Shown here in pieces: positions 1 through 8,218 of a stretch of 8,578 nt of DNA; the first letter of the stretch is position 1, and each line of letters begins with the position of its first letter. Source of the stretch: Bacteroidales bacterium (GTDB lineage: Bacteria; Bacteroidota; Bacteroidia; Bacteroidales; VadinHA17); NCBI GenBank assembly GCA_020353115.1, contig CP070687.1, forward strand, positions 2,619,124-2,627,701. Direction: 5' to 3'. The notes below the pieces were generated by a model, which was not told where the DNA came from, did no database searches, and worked only from the letters and a program-made list of their open reading frames with translations. The translations under genes were made by a program, and so were the position numbers.

Positions 1-35
1 AATTATTTTATCACCATAATAAATATGCCCGGATA

Positions 36-54
36 AATCTCAGATGCTGAGATT
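36..54. repeat. Perfect 8-bp hairpin with outer stem
   Basis: AATCTCAG (36-43) and CTGAGATT (47-54) are perfect reverse complements separated by ATG. An outer pair CCCGG (28-32) and CCGGG (71-75) could close around it. No T-tract follows on either strand, so a classical intrinsic terminator is not supported. It may be the end of an upstream transcript, a protein-binding dyad or a structured leader. The sequence shows the symmetry only; the role is unknown. Confidence 0.45.
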
Positions 55-340
55 CGGTATCGGTGCCTGACCGGGTGTAAAAAGGGATATCGTAAACCGA
101 ATTCCCCTGAAATATTCACGCTTTCGAAAGATACAAAATAATAATGATGGGGCTGCATTATGTGTATAATATTTTTGTACACTGTATGACAATTCTATAA
201 CAAAATGACCGGTAAAATTATGTTGGAATGGCCCGCAGCGTCAGTTATAATGGATTGATAAAGAGAGGAATAGAGGTTTCTCTTGATTGCACTGCCGGTT
301 AATGGCATACTAATTGACTTTCAGTAAACGGAAAAACGGC

Positions 341-355
341 AATTGTTAAACAATT
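341..355. promoter_or_regulatory. Candidate operator dyad before the first operon gene
   Basis: AATTGTT (341-347) and AACAATT (349-355) form a perfect 7-bp dyad around a single A, ending 13 bases before the ATG at 369. Such a position suits a regulator-binding site or a short 5'-UTR stem affecting translation. The arms are AT-rich, so chance is a real possibility in this AT-rich leader. Confidence 0.3.
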
Positions 356-368
356 AAAATTTATAAAA

Positions 369-1964
369 ATGAATCCGGAACCCTATCTTTTAGTAATTGA
401 CGATGAAAATCATATCTGTGAAAGCTGTGACCGGATTTTTTCTAATGCCGGGTATAAGGTTGACACAAATATCAATGCGACAAATGGTTTTCGTCAGGCA
501 TTAATGAATGCGTATGATGCCATTATTCTGGATCTTAATCTGGTTGAATCAGACGGTATGCAAATTTTATGTGGAATCCGTAAACGGAAACCGGATGTTC
601 CGGTTGTGATCATTACGGGATATCCTTCAGAAGAAAGCCGGAGGCAATCAACCACGTTGGGAGTGACAGATTATATTACAAAACCTTTTGAACCGTCAGA
701 AATATTGGAATCCGTTCAAAAGGTCATGTCCACGAAAATCAAATTTGTGCCGGAAGACAAAACCGTTGTGGAGGAGGTAATGGCAGAACCGGCTTATCAC
801 TATCATCTTTCCTCCTGGTTTTACAAGCAGCCGAACGGTTTACTCCGTGTTGGTGGATATTTGACCAATTTATCCGATAATTCCATCGAATCGGTTAAGC
901 TTCCCGATACAGGAGGTTTAATTTACAGGGGTTTGCCGCTTGCCGAGGTTACTCTTTCAAACGGAACGAAACAAAATATCCCGTCCTCCGTCAGCGGCAC
1001 AATCACATTGGTTAATAACCAGCTCCGGGAACATCCAATAATTCTTGAGAGAAATCTTCATAAAAAAAGCTGGATAGCGGTTGTTGAACCAAATCGGCTG
1101 GAAGAAGATCTTGGCATTGGTAATACGAGGAGTATTCTTGTCCTTTCGGATACGGACAACGAAGAAAATGAATTCTTCAAGCAATTTGTGCATAAAGGAT
1201 GCATTACAAAAATTACAGGTAAAATTGATAAAGTGTCGGAAATTCTTGCTGAAGGATCAACACAGGTACTTGCATTGGATGCAAGGAATCTTGCAGTCAA
1301 GGGACCGGAATATGTGCAGAGAATAAACCTGGAATTTCCGGATGTTAAAATAATTGTTTTCAATGAACCGAATGTTAAAAATGAAAAACAGTATCGTGAA
1401 AACAATATTTTCTATTACGGTGTAAACCCGATTGCGAACAATGAAATGGTTGATCTTCTGCATTGTGCATTCTCTGGTGATAAGAAAAAAACGATATTGA
1501 AAAATCCGCATGTAAACAGGTTCCTGCCCGATACCATCAGTAAAATTTCCATTACCAACAGGTTCGGTACGAAGGTTACTCTATTTGCCTACAATGATGT
1601 TCTGAAAAACAATAGTGGTTTGGGATATCTGCTTACCAAAGATCTTCTTGATATGGCATTTCCGCTGGAAATAAGCCATAGCAGATATCGCAAGTCTGTT
1701 GATGATGCAACGGAAATCCAGGATATTACGAAAGAAAAAGAGAAAAATGACCGTATTATCATTCTTCAGACCAGAGACACCGACAGAATTCCGGGAAGTA
1801 TATCCAAAGAGATCCAGGAATATAAAAACAGAAACACATCGGTTAATTTATTGATAAACATTTTCATACAACCAGCTTCCGGAGAGGACAAGGAGGTTGA
1901 ATTTGATGAAAATACTACCATTGCCCTTAGGGATATTGTAAAGAGTGAAATGATTTCAAAGTAA
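369..1964 (+). CDS. Response regulator fused to GcvH-like and pseudo-receiver domains
   Basis: This 531-residue protein heads the hdrCBA run. Residues about 5-120 are a complete receiver: acidic D11/D12, phospho-acceptor D55, T83 and K105 followed by Pro. Residues about 140-247 align with glycine-cleavage H protein: RVGGYLTN, a KLPDTGG stretch, PSSVSGTI, LVNNQL and a closing SWIAVVEP all match H-protein landmarks, almost without gaps. The lysine that carries lipoate in GcvH falls on or next to G199; the nearest lysine is K201. Residues about 254-370 look like a second receiver that keeps D304 but has N332 and N353 where Thr and Lys are expected. Residues about 388-502 (with SITNRFG and RIPGSISKEI) form a module I do not recognise. 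No DNA-binding or enzymatic output domain is visible, so its output is likely protein contact. The next gene starts 10 bases after the stop, without a Shine-Dalgarno. The receiver call is very sure; the H-protein call is my own reading of motifs. Confidence 0.88.
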   Translation: MNPEPYLLVIDDENHICESCDRIFSNAGYKVDTNINATNGFRQALMNAYDAIILDLNLVESDGMQILCGIRKRKPDVPVVIITGYPSEESRRQSTTLGVTDYITKPFEPSEILESVQKVMSTKIKFVPEDKTVVEEVMAEPAYHYHLSSWFYKQPNGLLRVGGYLTNLSDNSIESVKLPDTGGLIYRGLPLAEVTLSNGTKQNIPSSVSGTITLVNNQLREHPIILERNLHKKSWIAVVEPNRLEEDLGIGNTRSILVLSDTDNEENEFFKQFVHKGCITKITGKIDKVSEILAEGSTQVLALDARNLAVKGPEYVQRINLEFPDVKIIVFNEPNVKNEKQYRENNIFYYGVNPIANNEMVDLLHCAFSGDKKKTILKNPHVNRFLPDTISKISITNRFGTKVTLFAYNDVLKNNSGLGYLLTKDLLDMAFPLEISHSRYRKSVDDATEIQDITKEKEKNDRIIILQTRDTDRIPGSISKEIQEYKNRNTSVNLLINIFIQPASGEDKEVEFDENTTIALRDIVKSEMISK

Positions 1965-1974
1965 CCAGTAATAG

Positions 1975-2559
1975 ATGAAAAAATCCAAAAGACGGAATAC
2001 AGAACGGGCATATGAGGATTCTGGCTTCATCAGGGATATTATATCTTCCCGTGAAGGAGCCAGAGTTCTTTCCTGTATTCAATGCGGAACATGCAGCGCA
2101 TCCTGCCCGGTTTTCGAGGTAATGGATTATCCACCCCGCAAGATATTTGCCATGATACGTGAGGGCATGAAAGACAAAGTTCTATTGAGTGTTACGCCAT
2201 GGATATGTGCTTCATGCTATAGATGTACGGTCAACTGTCCGGCTCAGATAAAAATTACCGAGGTAATGTACGAGCTAAAACGAATTTGCCTGAAAGAGCA
2301 AGTCATATCCGAAAGAACGGATGCAAACCGGTTTTATTCCATTTTTTTGAACCAGATAATAAAATACGGACGGTCGCATGAACTGGGTCTTATGATCAAA
2401 TTCATGATGTTACATCATCCGGTTAATTTATTACAGCAGGTCCCTCGTGGTGTACGAATGATGTTATCCGGCTCCCTCTCCTTGTTCCCTCACCGTATTA
2501 AAAACGCCAAAACGCTTCAGAAAATAACAGACCATGCATTAAAGCTCCAAAAAGTATAA
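1975..2559 (+). CDS. hdrC: Heterodisulfide reductase subunit C-like 4Fe-4S protein
   Basis: HdrC is the small electron-transfer subunit that passes electrons from HdrA to HdrB. The 194-residue length suits soluble HdrC. Two CxxCxxCxxxCP motifs, C34/C37/C40/C44 and C78/C81/C84/C88, should each hold a [4Fe-4S] cluster. The spacing and the YPPRKIF stretch between them are typical of the family. No membrane segment follows, unlike the cytochrome-linked HdrE or the membrane HdrC/DsrM-type relatives, so a cytoplasmic complex is likely. The basic N-terminus (KKSKRR) precedes the conserved region and the ATG is the first in frame after the previous stop. It lies 10 bases after the response-regulator gene and 4 bases before hdrB, which points to co-transcription. 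Confidence 0.93.
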   Translation: MKKSKRRNTERAYEDSGFIRDIISSREGARVLSCIQCGTCSASCPVFEVMDYPPRKIFAMIREGMKDKVLLSVTPWICASCYRCTVNCPAQIKITEVMYELKRICLKEQVISERTDANRFYSIFLNQIIKYGRSHELGLMIKFMMLHHPVNLLQQVPRGVRMMLSGSLSLFPHRIKNAKTLQKITDHALKLQKV

Positions 2560-2563
2560 CATA

Positions 2564-3433
2564 ATGAAGTATTTATATTATCCGGGATGCTCCCAAAAGT
2601 CCAGTGCAATTTCTTATGAGAGATCATTCCTGGCCATATGTGATGTGCTTGGAATTGAGCTTATCGAACTAGATGATTGGAATTGTTGCGGAGCCACCAT
2701 AGCCATTTCTGTAAACAAAATGGTTTCATTTCTTCTGGCAGCACGGAACCTGGGTCTGGCAAATAAATATAACCTGCCTCTTGTAACTCCCTGTCCAAGC
2801 TGTTATGTTTCTCTTAATCGTATATTAAAGGTATGTAAGGAAAGCAAATCTCAATCTGACCAGATAAATACATTACTGGCCGAAGAAGATCTTACCTTTT
2901 CAACCGATACGCAAGTATACCATTCGTTGGAATTCCTGGTACATATAATTGGACTGGATACCATCAGGGAAAGGATCCGGAATCCTCTCCGTGGATTCAA
3001 GATAGCTCCCTACTATGGATGTCAGCTGGTTGGCTCCTATGTGAATCCGGATAACAACGGGAATCCTCAGAGTCTGGAAGAACTGATTGAGGTTCTGGGG
3101 GCGGAGCCTGTAAAATTTCCTTTTCGCACCCAATGCTGTGGTGGAAGTCTGATGTTTACATTAAGCAAGCAGGCTGAGAAACTGAGCGGTATGATTCTGC
3201 AGAGTATCTGCAGAACAGATGCTGATTTAATCGTAACACCATGCGGTTTATGCCAGATGAATCTGGAGATTGCCCAGAAAAAAAATCATGGAAAAATACC
3301 ACGTCAAAGGCCGCTGCCTGTAATCACCTTTGGTCAGATGATGGGCCTGGCTTTTGATTTGGATTCGGGAACGATCGGAATAAATAAAAAGAAGATCCTT
3401 GCAAAACAGAATATCATTTCATTAACAAATTAA
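2564..3433 (+). CDS. hdrB: Heterodisulfide reductase subunit B-like protein
   Basis: HdrB carries the catalytic site of Hdr complexes: two CCG domains that bind unusual non-cubane [4Fe-4S] clusters and, in methanogens, split the CoM-S-S-CoB disulfide. Both cysteine sets are complete in these 289 residues: C9, C41/C42, C77, C80 and C153, C191/C192, C227, C230, with the family's CCG spacing. The opening YYPGCS is typical. This organism is unlikely to make CoM/CoB, so the true substrate is open; another disulfide or a thiol-bound intermediate is an inference. The start lies 4 bases after the hdrC stop and no Shine-Dalgarno is visible. The residues after about 262, basic and rich in Lys and Ile, extend beyond the second motif without recognisable features. 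Confidence 0.94.
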   Translation: MKYLYYPGCSQKSSAISYERSFLAICDVLGIELIELDDWNCCGATIAISVNKMVSFLLAARNLGLANKYNLPLVTPCPSCYVSLNRILKVCKESKSQSDQINTLLAEEDLTFSTDTQVYHSLEFLVHIIGLDTIRERIRNPLRGFKIAPYYGCQLVGSYVNPDNNGNPQSLEELIEVLGAEPVKFPFRTQCCGGSLMFTLSKQAEKLSGMILQSICRTDADLIVTPCGLCQMNLEIAQKKNHGKIPRQRPLPVITFGQMMGLAFDLDSGTIGINKKKILAKQNIISLTN

Positions 3434-3437
3434 CTTC

Positions 3438-3443
3438 AGGAGG
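3438..3443 (+). promoter_or_regulatory. Strong ribosome binding site of hdrA
   Basis: A perfect AGGAGG lies 7 bases before the ATG of hdrA and fixes that start. It stands out because the other genes in this window lack a clear Shine-Dalgarno sequence, which is usual in Bacteroidota. It may raise translation of the large HdrA subunit relative to HdrC and HdrB. Confidence 0.7.
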
Positions 3444-3450
3444 AAAGCAA

Positions 3451-5415
3451 ATGTCGGCTAGAGTTGGTGTATATATTTGTCATTGTGGTTCTAATATTGC
3501 CGGGAAAGTTAATGTCAAGGCGGTATCAGAATATGCAAAACAATTGCCTGATGTAGTCATCAGCAGAGAATATCAATACATGTGTTCTGAACCCGGACAG
3601 GAATTCATTGTCAGGGATATTCGGGAGAACCAGTTAGACCGTATTGTTGTTGCATCCTGTTCACCCCTGATGCATGAAAAAACGTTCCGTGCCACCCTGC
3701 AAACAGCCGGGCTGAATCCTTTTTTGTTGCAGATGGCCAATATACGCGAACAATGTTCATGGGTGACAGAAGACGGCGAAGCAGCAACCCTGAAAGCCAA
3801 AGCACTTGTTTCGGGTGCGGTGGGTAAAGTCCGGGTGCTTGCACCTTTAAAGCAAAGTTATGTTACAGTTAGTAAATCAATACTGGTAATTGGGGGAGGA
3901 ATAGCAGGAATACAGGCGGCACTTCAATGTGCAGAAACGGGATATAAAGTCTACCTGGTTGAGAGAGAACAATCAATCGGTGGACACATGGCTATGCTGG
4001 ACAAGACATTCCCGACACTGGATTGCTCGGCATGCATCCTGACGCCAAAAATGGTTTCCGTATCACAACATCCCAATATTACCCTTATGGCATATTCTGA
4101 CGTTGAGAAGATAGGGGGATATGCAGGAAACATTTCCGTTACAGTACGCCGAAAAGCAGCATATGTGGATCATGATAAGTGCAATGGGTGTGGACTCTGC
4201 CAGGAAAAATGTCCTTCCAAAACCGATAACAAGTTCGAACAGGGTAAATCAAAACGTAAATCAATATATACATTATTTCCCCAGGCAATTCCGAATAAAC
4301 CTGTGATCGATAAATCAAACTGCATCTATTTCTTAAAAGGGAAATGCGGCGTTTGCCAGAAATTATGCACCAGGGAAGCTATAGACTTTACTCAGGAAGA
4401 CAAAATTGAGGAAATAACCGTGGGAGCTATAATTGTTGCAACCGGGTATGAGATTTTCAATGGACACAAAATGACCAATTATGGGTATGGAAGTCTTCCC
4501 GATGTTTACAGCGCACTCGAATTTGAAAGAATGGTAAATTCCGGAGGATTTACAAACGGACAAATTCGGACACAAAATGGAAAAATCCCTTCAAGGGTGG
4601 GTATTATACATTGTGTTGGAAGCAGGGACGAAAGGCATCTGCCCTATTGTTCCCAGATATGCTGTATGTTTGCCGTTAAATTTGCTCATCTGATAAGGGA
4701 CCATACCAATGCAACGGTGTACAATTTTTTCATCGACATGAGGTGTGTGGGAAAAGCATATGAAGAATTCTATCACCGTGTTTTGGAGGAAGGAGTTCGT
4801 TTTATCCGCGGAAAAGCGGCAGAAGTAATTGAAAGTCAGGATAATACTTCAAAAAACGGACAATATATTGTAAAAGTGGAAGATACACTTGCCGGTTCTG
4901 TCCGTGATATTTCACTGGATATGATTATCCTGGCAAATGGAATGGAAGCCCGTAATGATTCCAGGGATATGGCCAGGAAAATTGGTATAGCGGTTAACGA
5001 ATACGGGTTTTTTCTTGAAACGCATCCGAAGCTGGATCCAATCGGTACCCAGGATCCTTGTGTATTTATTGCAGGAACCTGCGCCGGTCCGAAAGATATA
5101 CCACATACAGTTGTCCAGGCATCGGCAGCAGCGGCAGGCGCTATTTCGCTGCTGGAAAAGAATACCATTGCCCTTGAACCCATTGCAGCATTCGTGAATG
5201 AAGAGAGATGTACAGGATGCCAGTTCTGTGTAAATGTCTGCCCATATCAGGCTACAAAGTTTGATACAGAGAGGAAAACCTCAATGGTTGATGAGACACT
5301 ATGCAGAGGCTGCGGTACATGTGTATCAACCTGCCCGTCCGGGGCAATGGAGGGGAACCATTTTACGGATAAGCAGATCCTTAGCGAAATAAAATCATTA
5401 CTTGTACCGGTTTGA
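3451..5415 (+). CDS. hdrA: Heterodisulfide reductase subunit A-like flavoprotein
   Basis: HdrA is the FAD-containing core of Hdr complexes and the site of flavin-based electron bifurcation in methanogens. The 654 residues match the usual full length. The N-terminal domain (1-130) has C10/C12, C45 and C70, likely cluster ligands. The FAD fold begins with GGGIAG at 148-153. The family-typical DCSAC (191-195) and the cluster near the flavin (C388, C400, C404, C405) follow. An inserted ferredoxin domain has C244/C247/C250/C254 and C291/C299/C302/C306. The C-terminal ferredoxin has C587/C590/C593/C597 and C618/C621/C624/C628. All are intact. It is last in the operon, 17 bases after hdrB. No MvhD-like protein or hydrogenase follows, because the next gene is convergent, so the electron input partner is not shown here. 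Bifurcation is possible but not provable from motifs. Confidence 0.96.
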   Translation: MSARVGVYICHCGSNIAGKVNVKAVSEYAKQLPDVVISREYQYMCSEPGQEFIVRDIRENQLDRIVVASCSPLMHEKTFRATLQTAGLNPFLLQMANIREQCSWVTEDGEAATLKAKALVSGAVGKVRVLAPLKQSYVTVSKSILVIGGGIAGIQAALQCAETGYKVYLVEREQSIGGHMAMLDKTFPTLDCSACILTPKMVSVSQHPNITLMAYSDVEKIGGYAGNISVTVRRKAAYVDHDKCNGCGLCQEKCPSKTDNKFEQGKSKRKSIYTLFPQAIPNKPVIDKSNCIYFLKGKCGVCQKLCTREAIDFTQEDKIEEITVGAIIVATGYEIFNGHKMTNYGYGSLPDVYSALEFERMVNSGGFTNGQIRTQNGKIPSRVGIIHCVGSRDERHLPYCSQICCMFAVKFAHLIRDHTNATVYNFFIDMRCVGKAYEEFYHRVLEEGVRFIRGKAAEVIESQDNTSKNGQYIVKVEDTLAGSVRDISLDMIILANGMEARNDSRDMARKIGIAVNEYGFFLETHPKLDPIGTQDPCVFIAGTCAGPKDIPHTVVQASAAAAGAISLLEKNTIALEPIAAFVNEERCTGCQFCVNVCPYQATKFDTERKTSMVDETLCRGCGTCVSTCPSGAMEGNHFTDKQILSEIKSLLVPV

Positions 5416-5599
5416 TGACGTATGCCATTTTGTAAACCGTGACCGGTTCCCGCTATCCTCCGTTTCTGTTCATCCCTTCTTCCAGATATTTTTACTATTG
5501 AAAACCGGCAGATGTAATGTAGAGGTATGTATAAAATGGATTTTTATATACGAACCTGAAGAATAAATTCCGGAAACTCTGGTTTCACTATAACACCAT
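5416..5599. other. Convergent intergenic region without a clear terminator
   Basis: These 184 bases separate the ends of hdrA (+) and the binding-protein gene (-). CGGTTT (5408-5413) and AAACCG (5434-5439) could form a weak stem over the hdrA stop. An AT-rich hairpin (5529-5551) and a GAAAC/GTTTC hairpin (5573-5586) follow. None is followed by a clean T-run on the relevant strand, so intrinsic termination is uncertain. I see no small gene here. Confidence 0.5.
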
Positions 5600-5627
5600 T
5601 TATTCTTCATTTAACATTTTCAGGTTC
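5552..5627. repeat. Inverted repeats across the binding-protein stop codon
   Basis: TGAAGAATAAA (5557-5567) and TTTATTCTTCA (5599-5609) are perfect 11-base reverse complements, and the right arm includes the TAA stop of the minus-strand gene. The overlapping GAACCTGAA (5552-5560) also pairs perfectly with TTCAGGTTC (5619-5627) inside that gene. The two pairings compete for the shared bases 5557-5560. A smaller GAAAC/GTTTC hairpin (5573-5586) lies inside the loop. A role in 3'-end stability or termination is possible; an old inverted duplication of the gene's end is another reading. Confidence 0.5.
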
Positions 5628-6610
5628 ATTTTTATTTCACTGTTTCTTAATTTAACATATCCTTCGATTCCAACCTGTTCCTGCCCATCGGTTAATACCC
5701 ATTTTAAGAATTCGGTTTCCAGGTCATTCAGTGGCTTTTCTTTTGATACGAAGTACAAAGTCCGGAATAAATGGCAAGGATATTTTCCTAACCACATGGC
5801 TCTTTGGATAAGATCCAGACTATCATAAAACCTTTCATTCTTCTCTATAATTCCGTTGCTGTTATGGTCGATTGGGACTACCTTGATACCGGAAATTTCC
5901 TTACGGGTTGTTTTGTTATATGCAAAAACAGAATTGCAGAAACCCAGACCTAAAGGTTGATCCAATATAGCCTGAATCATATTTTCATCCCCTTCAACCT
6001 CTTTTCCCCTGAGATCTTTTTGCTCTTTCCACAGGAACCTTGCCCATAAATCAGCAGCTCCTGATATGTCGGATCGTGTAAATACAATTATGGAATCATC
6101 GTTTTTAATTTTCAGGATATCACCCCATTGTTGGCCCTTTTCACTGGTAAAGATATCGGTAAAATCGGCAATCGTCATACCTTCTGAAAGGATATTGGTC
6201 AGATAGGGATTTGCCGCATTGGTGATAGCAACCACACCATCCTTGGCAACACCTATCTTCCAGAAGCCTATCTCCTCCTCTTCATCGGAAAACTCCCGTG
6301 ATACCATAGCCAACTCAATTTCCCCTGAAATAAGATCTTCCAGCCCCCTTCCCGTACCCGCCTTCCTGATCTCAAATACCGTCTTTGGATGTGTTTTTTT
6401 AAATTCTTCCGCCCATCGAGTGACTAAAGGATCAAGGGCGTACGCCCCGGAAATTCGCAGGGTTCCTTCCAGCTCTTTGATATTTGTATTTTTTACCTGA
6501 CGATTTTCATCAGGAAGTCTATCCTGATTACAGTCGGAAAAAATGACAAGGTTAATTATTAAAATAAAATACCATTTTTTCATAGCAGTAGGTTTAAGGA
6601 ATTTTTTCAT
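5600..6610 (-). CDS. PstS-like substrate-binding protein, probable lipoprotein
   Basis: This 336-residue protein resembles the PstS-like periplasmic binding fold that binds phosphate or a related oxyanion. GTLRISGAYALDPLV (49-63), AGTGRG (84-89), ELAMVSR (99-105) and RSDISGA (179-185) match the ligand-binding loops of the family. A hydrophobic stretch (about 13-25) ends at C27, which suggests a lipoprotein signal, but Asp at -1 is unusual for a lipobox. Translation could start at M1 or at M10 (6583); M10 gives a more compact signal peptide, and neither has a Shine-Dalgarno. Residues 248-259 form an EF-hand-like loop. No pstC, pstA, pstB or phoU lies in the window, so it may serve sensing or another transporter. 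The spacing to the upstream gene (247 bases) suggests its own promoter. Confidence 0.85.
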   Translation of the reverse strand: MKKFLKPTAMKKWYFILIINLVIFSDCNQDRLPDENRQVKNTNIKELEGTLRISGAYALDPLVTRWAEEFKKTHPKTVFEIRKAGTGRGLEDLISGEIELAMVSREFSDEEEEIGFWKIGVAKDGVVAITNAANPYLTNILSEGMTIADFTDIFTSEKGQQWGDILKIKNDDSIIVFTRSDISGAADLWARFLWKEQKDLRGKEVEGDENMIQAILDQPLGLGFCNSVFAYNKTTRKEISGIKVVPIDHNSNGIIEKNERFYDSLDLIQRAMWLGKYPCHLFRTLYFVSKEKPLNDLETEFLKWVLTDGQEQVGIEGYVKLRNSEIKMNLKMLNEE

Positions 6611-6623
6611 ATTTTGTCGTAAT

Positions 6624-6640
6624 CAGGTCAGCATGACCTG
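6624..6640. promoter_or_regulatory. Perfect 7-bp dyad before the binding-protein gene
   Basis: CAGGTCA (6624-6630) and TGACCTG (6634-6640) are perfect reverse complements around a 3-base centre. The dyad lies 13 bases upstream of M1 of the minus-strand binding-protein gene, or about 40 upstream of M10. It is richer in GC than its surroundings. A repressor operator or a 5'-UTR hairpin hiding the start are both possible. The remainder of the 6611-6857 spacer shows only a weak TTCAG/CTGAA pair (6742-6756) and no gene. Confidence 0.45.
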
Positions 6641-6857
6641 TAGAACTTATGTTTATTTAAGGCAACTATATTTCTGTAATCTTCTTGTAAGCCATTGAAT
6701 TCATTATGTGTAATTTATATACCCTTTGATCCTTATATGACTTCAGCATTCCTGAATCGTAACGGTATATTTCAAAAGTTCTGTTCATTTGATGTACCTG
6801 AATTATATGCAGGATTTAATTTTCATATCCCGGTTATGATTGTTTCCCATTTGAAAA

Positions 6858-7307
6858 TTAGTCGGCAACAATACCTGAGACCGGAAAATCAATATCGATA
6901 TCATTCATGTTCCAATGAAAATGTAGAAATCCCCAAAGAATGGTAAGGCCCATTAAATAATCGATGATTCCGGAGACTAATATTATCCACGCTCTTTCAA
7001 CAAACAGGTAGAACGAAAAAAGGAATAGTGTTGCCAGAAATTTTGTTATGATGGCCAGTATGAGCAATCCCTGATAACGGTTATAACCTGTTGCTGCCAT
7101 AAAATACGCAATGGCTAAAATATAATGTAAAATACCTCCCTGAATCTGGAAGAAGTTTTCAGCGGGAACAGTAAGGCCCCAAAATGGCATCAACTTTCCT
7201 GGCATGAAAATTAATCCGCTGCCGATAGCAAAAGAATGAACAGATACCAGGATTAAAATTGGTTTAAGCCAATCCTTTCTGAATATGAATTTCACAATTT
7301 TTGACAT
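6858..7307 (-). CDS. Small four-helix membrane protein of unknown function
   Basis: I do not recognise this 149-residue protein. The N-terminus is basic (K3, K6, R10, K11, K15), which suggests a cytoplasmic start. Four hydrophobic segments are visible at about 16-35, 55-73, 79-101 and 105-127. A QGGILHY stretch (56-62) near the second helix and a basic/aromatic loop GYNRYQG (74-80) could be conserved features. The C-terminus (about 131-149) is acidic (DIDID) and polar. There is no signal peptide cleavage site and no catalytic motif. It lies downstream of the LuxR-type regulator gene on the same strand, behind a 234-base spacer with a candidate promoter and dyad, so it may be a target of that regulator. 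That link is inference. Hydrophobic pattern and codon structure support a real gene. Confidence 0.75.
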   Translation of the reverse strand: MSKIVKFIFRKDWLKPILILVSVHSFAIGSGLIFMPGKLMPFWGLTVPAENFFQIQGGILHYILAIAYFMAATGYNRYQGLLILAIITKFLATLFLFSFYLFVERAWIILVSGIIDYLMGLTILWGFLHFHWNMNDIDIDFPVSGIVAD

Positions 7308-7377
7308 TTAAAAAAGCTGCCGAATTATCTAAGCCGGTCTGATTCCGACAGGATCTGATCATATGGCATTGCAGGTA

Positions 7378-7408
7378 TAAAATTACAATGTAAAGTATTG
7401 GTAGTCAA
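7378..7408 (-). promoter_or_regulatory. Candidate Bacteroidota-type promoter for the membrane-protein gene
   Basis: Reading the minus strand, TTG (7408-7406) is followed after 20 bases by TAATTTTA (7385-7378), a 7-of-8 pattern-level fit to TAnnTTTG, where only the last G differs. The spacing is right for the -33/-7 promoter of Bacteroidota. Transcription would begin near 7374 and leave a leader of about 65 bases before the ATG at 7307. This is pattern matching in AT-rich DNA and needs 5'-end data. Confidence 0.35.
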
Positions 7409-7410
7409 TT

Positions 7411-7444
7411 GGGGAAGATCGCACTTTTAGTACGTGTATTCCCC
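7411..7444. promoter_or_regulatory. Long dyad, candidate response-regulator operator
   Basis: GGGGAA (7411-7416) and TTCCCC (7439-7444) are perfect reverse complements 22 bases apart, with an inner CAC (7422-7424) and GTG (7434-7436) nearly centred between them. It sits directly upstream of the candidate promoter of the membrane-protein gene, centred near -53 from the predicted start. That is a position where an activator could work. The neighbouring LuxR-type regulator is the obvious candidate binder, but this is inference. It could instead be an RNA structure downstream of the regulator gene, though no T-run follows. Confidence 0.4.
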
Positions 7445-7541
7445 CATTTGAGATGAGGAGATTTCCGTATAAAACCAAAATGCACTATAAGGATTTGAGG
7501 AGAGGTAGTATGTAATTGGCAAATTAACAGCAGCTTACATG

Positions 7542-8195
7542 CTATAGCTCAACCAGGTTGTTCTTAAAGGCATAAATTACCAGGTTTAGTGTATTTTTAG
7601 TCCCTGTCTTATTTATAAGGTTCGTTTTGTGACGCTCGACGGTCCTGCTGCTGATACAAAGGCATTCGGCTATTTTTTCGTTGGTAAATCCTTTACAAAT
7701 CAGTTTAAGCACCTCATTTTCCCTGTTGGATAATTTCGGCAGCTTCTCTTCATCTATTTCCCTGATCTTTTCCTCCACGATCTTCCTGGTTATTCTGGCC
7801 AACATTTCTTCGGAAAAGAAATTTCCACTGTCGGCAACTTTTCTAATAGCTCTTTCAAAATCCTCAAGTGTGGAATTTTTAAGCATAAATCCCTGAACCC
7901 CTGCATAGATCATCTTGTCAAAATATTCTGTATCTCCAAATGTGGTTAAGGCAATGATTTTCAAATCCGGATGTTTCTCTAAAACAGTCATGGAGGCCTG
8001 AATACCATCCATTACAGGCATACTAATATCCATGAAAACGATATCAACCTTCATATTTTCAATGATGTCCAGAAACTCCTTGCCATTGGATGCTTCTCCC
8101 ACCACTTCAACACAATCGATCTTGTTTAAAAGTTGCTTTAATCCAATTCTGAATATTTCATGATCATCAACAATAATTACTTTTTGGATTTTCAT
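7542..8195 (-). CDS. LuxR/NarL-type DNA-binding response regulator
   Basis: This 217-residue protein is a standard NarL/FixJ-type transcription regulator. The receiver (about 3-120) has D10/D11, phospho-acceptor D56 in the MDISMP stretch, T84 and K106. A linker with charged residues (135-151) joins it to a LuxR-type helix-turn-helix (about 152-217) with LSNRENEVLKLI (155-166) and SSRTVERHKTNL (182-193), the recognition helix. All expected residues are present and the length is normal. It starts 23 bases after the stop of the histidine-kinase gene, so the two form a cognate pair in one transcript. The signal sensed is not evident here. The ATG used is the first, immediately before the conserved receiver start; no Shine-Dalgarno is seen. 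Confidence 0.95.
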   Translation of the reverse strand: MKIQKVIIVDDHEIFRIGLKQLLNKIDCVEVVGEASNGKEFLDIIENMKVDIVFMDISMPVMDGIQASMTVLEKHPDLKIIALTTFGDTEYFDKMIYAGVQGFMLKNSTLEDFERAIRKVADSGNFFSEEMLARITRKIVEEKIREIDEEKLPKLSNRENEVLKLICKGFTNEKIAECLCISSRTVERHKTNLINKTGTKNTLNLVIYAFKNNLVEL

Positions 8196-8218
8196 TTCAC
8201 AAATATCTCATTCAGTTA

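Larger units (their letters stand above)
1..368. other. Non-coding leader upstream of the response-regulator/hdr operon
   Basis: No convincing gene is seen in this stretch on either strand. In the first frame, codons run open from the window edge to a TAA at 34-36, so the last few codons of an upstream gene could be present, but this is too short to judge. The region holds a compact hairpin (36-54), a weak 6-bp inverted repeat AAGAGA/TCTCTT (261-266, 279-284), a GTGTA/TACAC pair (162-166, 178-182) and a perfect 7-bp dyad near the start codon (341-355). TATTTTTG at 170-177 fits the Bacteroidota -7 pattern TAnnTTTG, but no TTG lies at the right distance upstream, so it is only a weak promoter candidate. 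The operon's long leader could hold its control sites. Confidence 0.5.
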